This document shows, piece by piece, positions 16,760-24,108 of a stretch of DNA of 40,896 bases. Positions within the stretch are counted from its first letter, which is position 1. Each line of letters starts with the position of its first letter. Both the position numbers and the translations under genes were made by a program. The notes below the pieces were generated by a model. That model was not told the DNA's origin. It saw nothing but the letters and a program-made list of their open reading frames with translations, and ran no database searches. Source of the DNA: CAYXDR01 sp046498185 (GTDB lineage Bacteria; Desulfobacterota; DSM-4660; Desulfatiglandales; Desulfatiglandaceae); assembly GCA_046498185.1 (NCBI GenBank), contig JAWOBE010000062.1, positions 1-40,896 of the forward strand. The letters run 5' to 3'.

Positions 16760-17947
16760 ATGGCATTGTCTACCGAAAGACTAGGACTATTTAATCCGGA
16801 AAAACCTATGGCAAACAGGCTCACCGACCTGGGACCACGTCATTTCTGGCAGTATTTCCCACCGGTGATCAAAAACAATTACGGAAAGTGGAAATACCAC
16901 GAAATCCTGGAACCGGGAGTGCTGGTGCACGTCTCTGAGACCGGTGACAAGGTTTTCACGGTAAGATGCGGGGGCTGCCGTTTCATGACAGCCGAAAACG
17001 TTCGTGAAATCTGCGAAATTGCGGATAAATACTGCGACGGATATGTGAGGTTCACGACTCGAAACAATATCGAGTTTATGGTTGAAACCTCGGATAAAAT
17101 GGAAGCGCTGAAAAAGGATCTGCAGAGCAGAAAGCATGTAACCGGAAGCTACAAGTTCCCTGTCGGAGGCACAGGGGCCGGGGTGACGAATATCATTCAC
17201 ACCCAGGGCTATCTGCATTGCCACACGCCGGCGACCGATGCTTCATCGATGGTCAAGGCGGTTATGGATGATCTATTTGAATATTTTCAGGATATGACCC
17301 TGCCGGCTCAGGTGCGGGTGTCCATGGCATGCTGTCTTAACATGTGCGGTGCAGTTCATTGTTCGGATATCGCATTGCTCGGCTATCACCGCAAACCGCC
17401 TATCGTGGATGATGAAGTGGTCGATTCCCTTTGTGAAATTCCTCTGGTCATCGCTGCATGCCCGACCGGGGCAATTTCACCTGCCAAAACTGAGAGCGGC
17501 AAGAAAACCGTCAAAGTAAAGCAGGAGCGCTGCATGTTCTGCGGTAATTGTTATACCATGTGCATGGCTTTGCCGCTGTCCGACAAGCTCGGCGACGGGG
17601 TAACGATTCTTGCCGGCGGAAAACTGTCAAACCGTATCACGCCGCCTAAGTTTTCGAAGGTTGTCGTGCCGTTTCTGCCCAATAATTTTCCAAGGTTCCC
17701 CGAGGTGTGCAGGGACGTGAAAAAGATCATCGAAGCCTATGCCGCCGGTGCCAACAAATATGAAAGACTTGGTGACTGGGCCGAGCGCATCGGCTGGGAG
17801 AAGTTTTTCGAGAGGTGTGACCTGCCGTTCTCCGAGCATTTGATAGACGACTACAGGCTCGCCTACGACACTTACAGAACATCCACGCAGTTCAAGTTTA
17901 CGCAGGCCGCGTGGGATGTTTCCAAAGCCGCAGGCGGAATTGAATAA
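16760..17947 (+). CDS. dsrB: Dissimilatory sulfite reductase beta subunit
   Basis: A 395-aa DsrB. CGGCRFMT opens the sulfite-reductase fold. CCLNMCGAVHC (C191, C192, C196, C201) supplies the cluster/siroheme cysteines of the catalytic site, and CMFCGNCYTMC is the ferredoxin domain. Basic residues in VRFTTRNN correspond to sulfite-binding arginines of the family. The start is taken at ATG 16760, which follows AGGAGG (16746-16751) by eight bases; a GTG at 16751 overlaps that site and is less likely. Translation is probably coupled to dsrA. It forms the catalytic siroheme centre of the heterotetramer. Confidence 0.98.
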   Translation: MALSTERLGLFNPEKPMANRLTDLGPRHFWQYFPPVIKNNYGKWKYHEILEPGVLVHVSETGDKVFTVRCGGCRFMTAENVREICEIADKYCDGYVRFTTRNNIEFMVETSDKMEALKKDLQSRKHVTGSYKFPVGGTGAGVTNIIHTQGYLHCHTPATDASSMVKAVMDDLFEYFQDMTLPAQVRVSMACCLNMCGAVHCSDIALLGYHRKPPIVDDEVVDSLCEIPLVIAACPTGAISPAKTESGKKTVKVKQERCMFCGNCYTMCMALPLSDKLGDGVTILAGGKLSNRITPPKFSKVVVPFLPNNFPRFPEVCRDVKKIIEAYAAGANKYERLGDWAERIGWEKFFERCDLPFSEHLIDDYRLAYDTYRTSTQFKFTQAAWDVSKAAGGIE

Positions 17948-17976
17948 ACGTTTGCAACATATCAGGAGCGGGCCTT

Positions 17977-18207
17977 ATGGACGATATAAAGAAAGCGATT
18001 CTGGAATTTGCAGAAGGAAGTAAAAAAACAAAGTTCTATTTTAAGGACTTGGAGAAGGCCGTCCAGAAATCGATGCCTGACGCAAAGGCCAGGGAGATTA
18101 AAAAGGCTGCAACCGCGTTGATCAACGAAGAGAAGCTGATCTATTTCTCGACCGGCAGTACCACGATGTACGGCCTCAAAGGCAGGGGGCAGACCGAGGA
18201 TCATTAA
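17977..18207 (+). CDS. dsrD: DsrD, activator of dissimilatory sulfite reductase
   Basis: A 76-aa winged-helix protein, lysine-rich, directly after dsrB (29-bp gap). Short helices (DDIKKAILEFAEG, FKDLEKAVQ, REIKKAATALINEEK) are followed by the wing LIYFSTGSTTMYGLKGRG. Members occur almost only in organisms that reduce sulfite, and published work describes DsrD as an allosteric activator of DsrAB rather than a DNA-binding regulator. It therefore supports a reductive metabolism for this organism. A ribosome site (CAGGAG) precedes the ATG. It ends the dsrABD transcript, with a strong hairpin 40 bases later. Confidence 0.95.
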   Translation: MDDIKKAILEFAEGSKKTKFYFKDLEKAVQKSMPDAKAREIKKAATALINEEKLIYFSTGSTTMYGLKGRGQTEDH

Positions 18208-18247
18208 ACGTCTCGGATAGCCGGGTCGACTGACTTTGCTTAAACGC

Positions 18248-18290
18248 GAGAGGTCGCTTTCCCGTTGAAGGGGGGCGACCTCTCTGTGTT
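18248..18290 (+). terminator. Terminator of dsrABD
   Basis: GAGAGGTCGC (18248-18257) and GCGACCTCTC (18275-18284) form a perfect 10-bp stem with a 17-base loop, followed by TGTGTT. The tail is short of T but position and stem strength fit an operon end. Confidence 0.7.
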
Positions 18291-18326
18291 AAGGAATAGA
18301 AGGAGAATATTCCAGGGAGAAGCGAA

Positions 18327-18950
18327 ATGAAAAAACCAATGGATTCCGAGTTATTTATCGCCGAGCAAAAAAAAATGCTTATCGAAAACCCGGAATGCGC
18401 GAATTCCAGCTACAATCTTGGTGTGGCTCTTATGGAAAAGAGTGATTTTGATGGCGCCGTGTATGCCTTCAAGGATGCGATAGCCAACAGCGCCAGGATG
18501 TTCGAAGCTTATGTGAATCTGGGGTTCATCCATTTTCAGCAGGGAGAGCTGGAAGAAGTGGTTGAGATGAACCGAAAAGCAATAGGAATTGAGCCAAGAT
18601 ATGCTCGCGGTTATGCCAATATAGGTTTTGCTTATCTTCAGATGTCACGCGCCGATGAGGCGATTGAAGCTCTGGAGCGGGCGATCGAACTAAATCCGAG
18701 GATTGCACAGGCTTGGAGCAACCTGATAAACGCTTATCTCCAGAAGGGGGATGCAGGTAAGGCCGTGGAGATAGGAGAAAAACTTGTGGGTATTGCACCC
18801 GAGTTCGCACTGGGGCATAATAATCTGGCGGTTGCTTTGTACACCCGAGGGGATGTTGAAAAAGCGCGGGAGCATTACGAACGGGCCGTGGAGTTGGGGT
18901 TTGAACCACATCCTGAATTTGCTGCCGAGCTGGAAGCCGGCGTAAAATGA
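18327..18950 (+). CDS. TPR repeat protein
   Basis: A 207-aa soluble protein made almost entirely of tetratricopeptide repeats; about five 34-residue units are visible. Examples are SYNLGVALMEKSDFDGAVYA, AYVNLGFIHFQQGELEEVVE and AYLQMSRADEAIEALERAIE. There is no signal peptide or membrane segment. Such proteins are protein-binding scaffolds; the partner is unknown. GGGAG precedes the ATG. The next gene starts within its stop codon region (4-bp overlap), so the two are translationally coupled. It lies just past the dsrABD terminator and so is probably transcribed separately, although read-through is possible. Confidence 0.9.
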   Translation: MKKPMDSELFIAEQKKMLIENPECANSSYNLGVALMEKSDFDGAVYAFKDAIANSARMFEAYVNLGFIHFQQGELEEVVEMNRKAIGIEPRYARGYANIGFAYLQMSRADEAIEALERAIELNPRIAQAWSNLINAYLQKGDAGKAVEIGEKLVGIAPEFALGHNNLAVALYTRGDVEKAREHYERAVELGFEPHPEFAAELEAGVK

Positions 18951-19588
18951 ATATATACGATTTTTTCGGGCCTTATGAGGAGCTTCTAAGGGCGGGGGAT
19001 TCGGCCTTCGAGGAGATGTCGAATGCTCATCCTGACCGGGTTCGTTGTAAGAGAGGGTGCGACGACTGTTGCCATGCGGTATTCGGTTTGTTTCTTGTTG
19101 AGGCGGCCTACTTGCATGAGGCATTTGCACGCCTTGATGAATCGGTTCGAAGCGATGTTCTTGAGCGGTGTAAGACCGCGGATGAAGATGTTGGACGGCT
19201 TGAAGAGAAATTGCGCGGATACCGTAACGATCCCGCTGAAGCGGCGCGCGTTATGGCGACCGAACGGCTCAGGTGTCCGCTTTTGACCAGAGATAGGGAT
19301 TGCGTGCTTTATCATGCCCGGCCGCTTACATGCCGGGTCTACGGGATCCCGACCTTGATTCAAGGGTCGCTGCGGGTTTGCGGTAAATCCGGTTTTTCAG
19401 CTGACGGGCGTTTCGGTGCCTTTAATTTCGATGTAGCACAACGGCACATGCTGGAAATATCGACCGGTATGCTCGAAGATATCGAAGAGGCGGATCCGGG
19501 AAAAGCTTCACTGCTTTTTTCGGTTTCCAAATCACTTAAAAGCCCGGTCCATGATATTATCGAAGAGAATTGTTTGAAAGAAGATTGA
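18947..19588 (+). CDS. YkgJ-type CxxxCxxCC cluster protein
   Basis: A 213-aa protein with the N-terminal cysteine cluster CKRGCDDCC (residues about 30-38), a third conserved region CPLLTRDRDCVLYHARPLTCRVYG, and a late Cys. This pattern defines the CxxCxxCC (YkgJ/Fli-B-like) family, thought to bind zinc or an iron-sulfur centre. Its enzymatic role is not established for most members. The ATGA overlap with the TPR gene suggests the two products act together. No other gene of known function is in this two-gene unit. Confidence 0.85.
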   Translation: MNIYDFFGPYEELLRAGDSAFEEMSNAHPDRVRCKRGCDDCCHAVFGLFLVEAAYLHEAFARLDESVRSDVLERCKTADEDVGRLEEKLRGYRNDPAEAARVMATERLRCPLLTRDRDCVLYHARPLTCRVYGIPTLIQGSLRVCGKSGFSADGRFGAFNFDVAQRHMLEISTGMLEDIEEADPGKASLLFSVSKSLKSPVHDIIEENCLKED

Positions 19589-19613
19589 CAGGACGAAAAG
19601 AAAACTGTTTAAC
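19585..19613 (+). promoter_or_regulatory. Candidate promoter of the kinase-regulator operon
   Basis: TTGACA (19585-19590) overlaps the stop of the preceding gene; after 17 bases TTTAAC (19608-19613) is a mediocre -10. An AACACC/GGTGTT inverted repeat (19611-19616 / 19646-19651) lies in the leader. Confidence 0.4.
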
Positions 19614-19697
19614 ACCGGGACATCCCACATCGACGATCGCTCCGGGGTGTTTACCGTGAACGCCGGTAATTCGAGGACGTAAAGGATACTCGAGGCA

Positions 19698-21119
19698 TTG
19701 AGTACAGGCAAACCACACGGTCAGCCCGAAGGCAAACAGTTCCGGCTGGCGAAGTTCTTCGCCTATGCCAGTTTTACTATATTGGCGCTTGCCAGCTTTC
19801 CCTTCTCCGTTATCATTTCCCAGCAGGCCAAAGATATTTTAACCCGAAGTTATGAAAACTATGCGCTGTTGTTGGGAGAAAATTTGAATCATCAAGTTTT
19901 CCGCAACTTTGTCCTACCTGTAAGTGCACGCTACGGCCGGATACGTTTAAGGGACACCCAGCAATATGAGTTGATGGACAAAATCGTCAAGACAACGATT
20001 CACAGCTTCAAAATCGATCTTGTAAACATATATGATATTGGTAAGGGTGTGATTGCCTACAGCACGGATTCATCCCTGGTGGGAAATCCCGCCGAGGAGA
20101 CTGAAGGATATAAAAAGGCCAGCGACGGTGAGGACTTTTCAAGATTGATGTCGACGGATGAAAGCTTTTTGGGGTTGGGAATCGATTTGATGGGAGGGGA
20201 ACGCAAGCTGCGTACCTATATCCCGTTCAGAAGAGAGGGGCCTTTCGGAGAAGACCTCTATGTGCTCGGGGTGTTCGAGTTGATTCAGGATCTGGGTAGT
20301 GAATACAAGTCGATTGTAAAGCTGCAGTATTTAATATTCGGAACATCTGTTGTCATCATGGCTTTGATTTTTTTCGCGTTGATGCTGATAGTCCGAAAGG
20401 CGGAAAAGATTATAGAAGACAGGGCCAGGGAGCAGCGTGAACTCCAGACACAGCTGGATCAGGCTGAGCGGCTGGCCGCTCTCGGTGAAATGCTGGCAGG
20501 TGTGTCGCACGAGATACGGAACCCGCTTGGTATTATCAGGAGTACCGCTGAATTACTGGGGAGCATGCCGGATGCAGCGGGTCGCAAGAACCTTAGTGAG
20601 GTGATTGTTGAAGAGTCGAGCAGGCTTAATAATATAGTCACCGAATTTCTCGATTTCGCTAGGCCGAAAGATCCAAATCTGCAGGAATGTGAACTGAAGG
20701 AGATAATTTCCAGGAATCTCGCTTTTCTTCAGCCTCAGCTTGAAAAAGAGGGCATCGAAGTGCATCATAATCTTGATGGAAAGGCTTTGCCCCTTAAGGC
20801 AGATCCTCATTTGCTTTACAGGTGCTTTTTAAACCTTTTTGTGAATGGAATCCAGGCGATGAAGAATGGCGGAGTGTTAAGGGTGAATGTCACCGAGGAG
20901 GAAGAAAACTATCATGTTGTTATAGAGGATTCGGGTGAAGGCATTGATGAAGAGAACCTTGGAAAAATTTTTAATCCTTTCTTCAGTACCAAAGATCAGG
21001 GAAGCGGACTGGGCCTGGCGATCGTCAGGAGTATCATAGAATCGCATGGTGGATCGATACGAATCCAGAGCACGGCAGGAGAGGGCACCAGGGTGGCTGT
21101 GAATTTGCCCAGAGGTTAA
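19698..21119 (+). CDS. Membrane sensor histidine kinase (NtrB/AtoS type)
   Basis: A 473-aa protein starting at TTG 19698. A first TM helix near residues 20-40 is followed by an extracytoplasmic sensor domain of about 170 residues and a second TM helix near 207-230. A cytoplasmic HisKA domain contains VSHEIRNP (phospho-acceptor H271), and the HATPase domain has the N, G1 (EDSGEGI), F (NPFFSTK) and G2 (GSGLGLAI) boxes. The regulator gene follows after 2 bp, so they form a two-component pair. The ligand is unknown; the extracytoplasmic domain resembles the Cache/PAS-like sensors in general form only. Confidence 0.93.
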   Translation: MSTGKPHGQPEGKQFRLAKFFAYASFTILALASFPFSVIISQQAKDILTRSYENYALLLGENLNHQVFRNFVLPVSARYGRIRLRDTQQYELMDKIVKTTIHSFKIDLVNIYDIGKGVIAYSTDSSLVGNPAEETEGYKKASDGEDFSRLMSTDESFLGLGIDLMGGERKLRTYIPFRREGPFGEDLYVLGVFELIQDLGSEYKSIVKLQYLIFGTSVVIMALIFFALMLIVRKAEKIIEDRAREQRELQTQLDQAERLAALGEMLAGVSHEIRNPLGIIRSTAELLGSMPDAAGRKNLSEVIVEESSRLNNIVTEFLDFARPKDPNLQECELKEIISRNLAFLQPQLEKEGIEVHHNLDGKALPLKADPHLLYRCFLNLFVNGIQAMKNGGVLRVNVTEEEENYHVVIEDSGEGIDEENLGKIFNPFFSTKDQGSGLGLAIVRSIIESHGGSIRIQSTAGEGTRVAVNLPRG

Positions 21120-21121
21120 AA

Positions 21122-22486
21122 ATGGAAACGCTTTTGATTGTAGACGACGAAAAGAATTATCTGGTTGTTCTCGAGGCCTTACTCGGGTCTGAAGGCTACG
21201 AAATTATGACCTCGTCCAGTGCGAATGATGCTCTGCGTCTCGTGCGTGAATCGGATTTGGATCTGGTTATAACCGATGTAAGAATGCCCGGAATGACAGG
21301 CATGGATCTTCTGCGTGAGTGTAAACGGATAAAGCCGGAAGTACCGGTGATAATGATGACTGCCTACGGCACGATAGAGACGGCTGTTGAGGCGATGAAG
21401 CAACACGCTTACGATTATATAACAAAGCCTTTCCAGAATGAGCAGCTAAAATTGACGGTGCGCAAAGCTCTTGAAAACTACCGGCTCGTCAAACGCAATA
21501 AAATGTTGAGCCAGGAACTGTCGGATCGGTTTCGGTATGGTTCTATGGTAGGCAAGAGTTCCCCCATGATGAAGATTTTTGATCTTATAGAAAAAGTTTC
21601 CCGATCCAAGGCTTCAGTTTTAATTACCGGACCCTCCGGGACCGGGAAAGAATTGATCGCCAAGGCGATCCATTTTACGGGGGACCGTAGCGATGGGCCT
21701 TTCGTGTCGGTGAACTGCGGGGCACTCGCCGAAACCTTGCTTGAGAGCGAACTTTTCGGTCATGAAAAAGGTGCTTTCACCGGAGCGGTATCGATGAAGA
21801 AGGGCAGGTTCGAGATAGCCGACGGGGGGACCATATTTCTGGACGAGGTTGGGGAAATGTCTACGTCCCTGCAGGTGAAATTGCTTCGTGTACTTCAGGA
21901 AATGTCGTTTGAAAGGGTCGGGGGCACGCGTTCGATTGATGTGGATGTGAGGGTGATTTCTGCATCCAACAGGGATATTAAGGAAGATGCGGCCGAAGGT
22001 GTGTTCAGAGAAGATCTTTTTTACCGCTTGAATGTGATCCATATAGATGTCCCCCCGTTGAGGGAACGCACCGACGATATCCCTTTACTGGTGAATCATT
22101 TTATCACTAAATACCAGGGTGATAAAACCAAAAAACAAATCGAACTGGCACCCGAAGTGTGGAAGGTCTTTTATTCTTATTCCTGGCCTGGTAATGTAAG
22201 ACAGCTTGAAAACGTCATAGAACGGGCACTGGTGCTGAATACCGGCTCGATGATCCGGAAACAGGACCTTCCGGAAGAACTGACCGGAACCGAAGCGGAA
22301 GTAGACGTCGAGAGGCTGATCCCGGCTGGTATTCCATTACCTAAAGCCCTTGAAACGATAGAGGAAAAACTTATCCGCCGCGCCCTCGCCGCCAGTGGCA
22401 ACGTCCAGTCTCATGCGGCCCAGAGGCTTGGCATCACAAAAAGCCTTATCCAGCATAAAATGAAAAAGTATAATATCACCGTTTGA
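21122..22486 (+). CDS. NtrC-family sigma54-dependent response regulator
   Basis: A 454-aa protein with three domains. The receiver has D52 as phosphorylation site (VITDVRMPG), T in MTAYG and K in ITKPF. The AAA+ domain has Walker A GPSGTGKE (170-177), the sigma54-contacting GAFTGA, Walker B GGTIFLDE and the R-finger region FREDLFYRLNV. The C-terminal Fis-type helix-turn-helix is HAAQRLGITKSLIQHKMKKY. It would activate a sigma54 promoter when phosphorylated by the upstream kinase. Such a promoter, nearly consensus, lies 198 bp downstream of its stop, an obvious candidate target. Confidence 0.95.
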   Translation: METLLIVDDEKNYLVVLEALLGSEGYEIMTSSSANDALRLVRESDLDLVITDVRMPGMTGMDLLRECKRIKPEVPVIMMTAYGTIETAVEAMKQHAYDYITKPFQNEQLKLTVRKALENYRLVKRNKMLSQELSDRFRYGSMVGKSSPMMKIFDLIEKVSRSKASVLITGPSGTGKELIAKAIHFTGDRSDGPFVSVNCGALAETLLESELFGHEKGAFTGAVSMKKGRFEIADGGTIFLDEVGEMSTSLQVKLLRVLQEMSFERVGGTRSIDVDVRVISASNRDIKEDAAEGVFREDLFYRLNVIHIDVPPLRERTDDIPLLVNHFITKYQGDKTKKQIELAPEVWKVFYSYSWPGNVRQLENVIERALVLNTGSMIRKQDLPEELTGTEAEVDVERLIPAGIPLPKALETIEEKLIRRALAASGNVQSHAAQRLGITKSLIQHKMKKYNITV

Positions 22487-22511
22487 AGGTAAAAAATTTT
22501 GTACTTCTTTA

Positions 22512-22567
22512 AAGTGACGCTTTTTCAAACGTTTATTGCGTTTAACTCTGGGCGAAAACAAGTGACG
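22512..22567 (+). promoter_or_regulatory. Direct repeats AAGTGACG, possible activator sites
   Basis: AAGTGACG occurs at 22512-22519 and again at 22560-22567, 48 bp apart, 117-172 bp upstream of the sigma54 promoter. The first copy is part of a near-palindrome AAAGTGACGCTTT. Position fits an enhancer for an NtrC-type protein; binding is untested. Confidence 0.35.
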
Positions 22568-22683
22568 GGCAAAAATATTGTACCGAACGCAGGAAATCGG
22601 TGTTTGGAGGGGAAAAAGATTCATTGAAAAATGAACAGTTAAATCGGGTATTTATCTATTTTACGCGATTAAACCGGCAGTTC

Positions 22684-22699
22684 TGGCAGGACTGTTGCA
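22684..22699 (+). promoter_or_regulatory. Near-consensus sigma54 promoter
   Basis: TGGCAGGACTGTTGCA matches the consensus TGGCACG-N4-TTGCA at all but one defined base. GG at 22685-22686 and GC at 22697-22698 have the exact 10-base separation. Transcription should start near 22710. It is the only match of this quality noticed among the intergenic stretches inspected, and it lies next to an NtrC-type regulator. Confidence 0.75.
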
Positions 22700-22709
22700 T
22701 CTACTTTCT

Positions 22710-22783
22710 CTCAAAAGCACGAACGCTTAATTTTTTCCTCCTTTTGAACCAACCGTACCGCGATCGGTTGGTTCTTTTTTTTT
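22710..22783 (+). ncRNA. Putative sigma54-dependent small RNA (about 74 nt)
   Basis: From the predicted start near 22710 to the end of the T-run at 22783 lies a compact unit with no credible open frame. TCAAAAG (22711-22717) can pair with CTTTTGA (22741-22747). Between them is a pyrimidine stretch TTTTTTCCTCCTTTT that resembles the anti-Shine-Dalgarno sequence. A terminator stem closes the 3' end. The layout (regulated promoter, unpaired CU-rich tract, Rho-independent end with U9) is that of a trans-acting sRNA. The alternative is a terminated leader of purD. Prediction only. Confidence 0.5.
22746..22783 (+). terminator. Strong intrinsic terminator upstream of purD
   Basis: GAACCAACCG (22746-22755), a 9-base loop and CGGTTGGTTC (22765-22774) form a perfect 10-bp stem followed by nine T. 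It ends 20 bases before the purD start codon. Confidence 0.92.
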
Positions 22784-22803
22784 GGGGGTAACGGGAGGTG
22801 AAG

Positions 22804-24096
22804 ATGAAGGTATTGATTGTTGGTGGTGGTGGACGCGAGCATGCTATTGCCTGGAAGGCTGCAAGCTCGCGGCGGGTCAGCCGGGTTTTTGTGGCACCTG
22901 GTAATGCAGGTACAGCCGGAGAAAAAAAGGTTGAGAACATCCCGATCGCTCCGACTGATATAAAGGGGCTGATCGATATCGCCATGGAGAAATCGGTGGA
23001 TTTGACTATCGTCGGGCCTGAAGCTCCGCTTGTAGCCGGGATAACGGATGCATTTTCGGCAGCGGGCCTTAAGTGTTTCGGGCCCACGGCCTCGGCCGCC
23101 CGGCTCGAAGGGTCCAAGGTGTTCGCCAAAAATTTTCTTGCCCGCCATAATATCCCGACCTCTGATTACAAGGTTTTTTCAGATGTGGAAGAGGCTTCCG
23201 CTTACATCCGGCGTCGTGGGGCCCCGGTTGTGGTCAAAGCCGACGGCCTGGCTGCAGGTAAGGGTGTTATTCTTGCGGAGACGTATGAAGAGGCCGAGAC
23301 TGCAGCCCGGGAAATGCTCGCGGAAAAAAAATACGGTGAAGCCGGCGGTACGATCGTTGTCGAAGACCTGCTTTACGGGGAAGAAGCGAGTTTTATCGTG
23401 ATAGTTGACGGGACGCATATACTGCCCCTTGCAACATCTCAGGACCACAAGGCCCGTTACGACGGGGATCGTGGTCCCAACACGGGTGGCATGGGTGCGT
23501 ATTCTCCGGCTCCGGTTGTTACTCCGCAGGTTTATGATCGGGTGATGAAAGACGTGATTGTTCCCACCGTTCGGGGGATGGCGGATGAAGGCAACCCTTA
23601 TACAGGATTTCTATATGCCGGGTTGATGATCGACGAACAAGGTCTCCCGAAGGTACTCGAATTCAACTGCCGTTGCGGAGACCCTGAAACCCAGCCTATT
23701 ATGATGAGGCTTGCTTCGGACCTGGTTGAAATATGTGACGCGGCCCTGGAAGGAACAATAGATGGGATGTCGGTGGAATGGGATCCCAGGGCCTCTGTCG
23801 GAGTGGTTATGGCCGCCGGTGGATACCCGGAATCTTATCGGAAAGGAAACCCGATTCACGGTCTCCCTGACCGGGAAACGGGTGACGTGAAGGTTTTTCA
23901 TGCAGGAACCGCGTTGAGCGGCGAGAGTGTGGTGACGGCTGGAGGGCGGGTTCTTTGTGTGACGGCGCTCGGGGACACCGTGGGCAATGCACAATCCAAG
24001 GCCTACGAAATGGTAAAACGGATAAGCTGGGAAGACGCCGTTTACCGGACGGATATCGGTTACCGGGCTGTTTTGAGAGAGGCTCGGGAACGTTAA
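22804..24096 (+). CDS. purD: Phosphoribosylamine-glycine ligase
   Basis: A 430-aa GARS. It begins KVLIVGGGGREHAIAWK, then GPEAPLVAGI, an ATP-grasp core with VVKADGLAAGKGV, the family signature RYDGDRGPNTGGMGAYSP and EFNCRCGDPETQ for metal binding. It catalyses the second step of purine synthesis, phosphoribosylamine + glycine + ATP to GAR. ATG 22804 follows GGGAGG by five bases; a GTG at 22798 overlaps that site. It faces the radical SAM gene with 12 bp between stops. The terminator directly upstream means that it either has a very short leader of its own or depends on read-through from the sigma54 promoter. Confidence 0.96.
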   Translation: MKVLIVGGGGREHAIAWKAASSRRVSRVFVAPGNAGTAGEKKVENIPIAPTDIKGLIDIAMEKSVDLTIVGPEAPLVAGITDAFSAAGLKCFGPTASAARLEGSKVFAKNFLARHNIPTSDYKVFSDVEEASAYIRRRGAPVVVKADGLAAGKGVILAETYEEAETAAREMLAEKKYGEAGGTIVVEDLLYGEEASFIVIVDGTHILPLATSQDHKARYDGDRGPNTGGMGAYSPAPVVTPQVYDRVMKDVIVPTVRGMADEGNPYTGFLYAGLMIDEQGLPKVLEFNCRCGDPETQPIMMRLASDLVEICDAALEGTIDGMSVEWDPRASVGVVMAAGGYPESYRKGNPIHGLPDRETGDVKVFHAGTALSGESVVTAGGRVLCVTALGDTVGNAQSKAYEMVKRISWEDAVYRTDIGYRAVLREARER

Positions 24097-24108
24097 TGGA
24101 TCAATCTT

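Noticed and set aside
22600..22791. 63-aa frame upstream of purD
   Set aside because: It reads through the sigma54 promoter and the terminator hairpin, has no similarity to a known family, and ends in the T-run.
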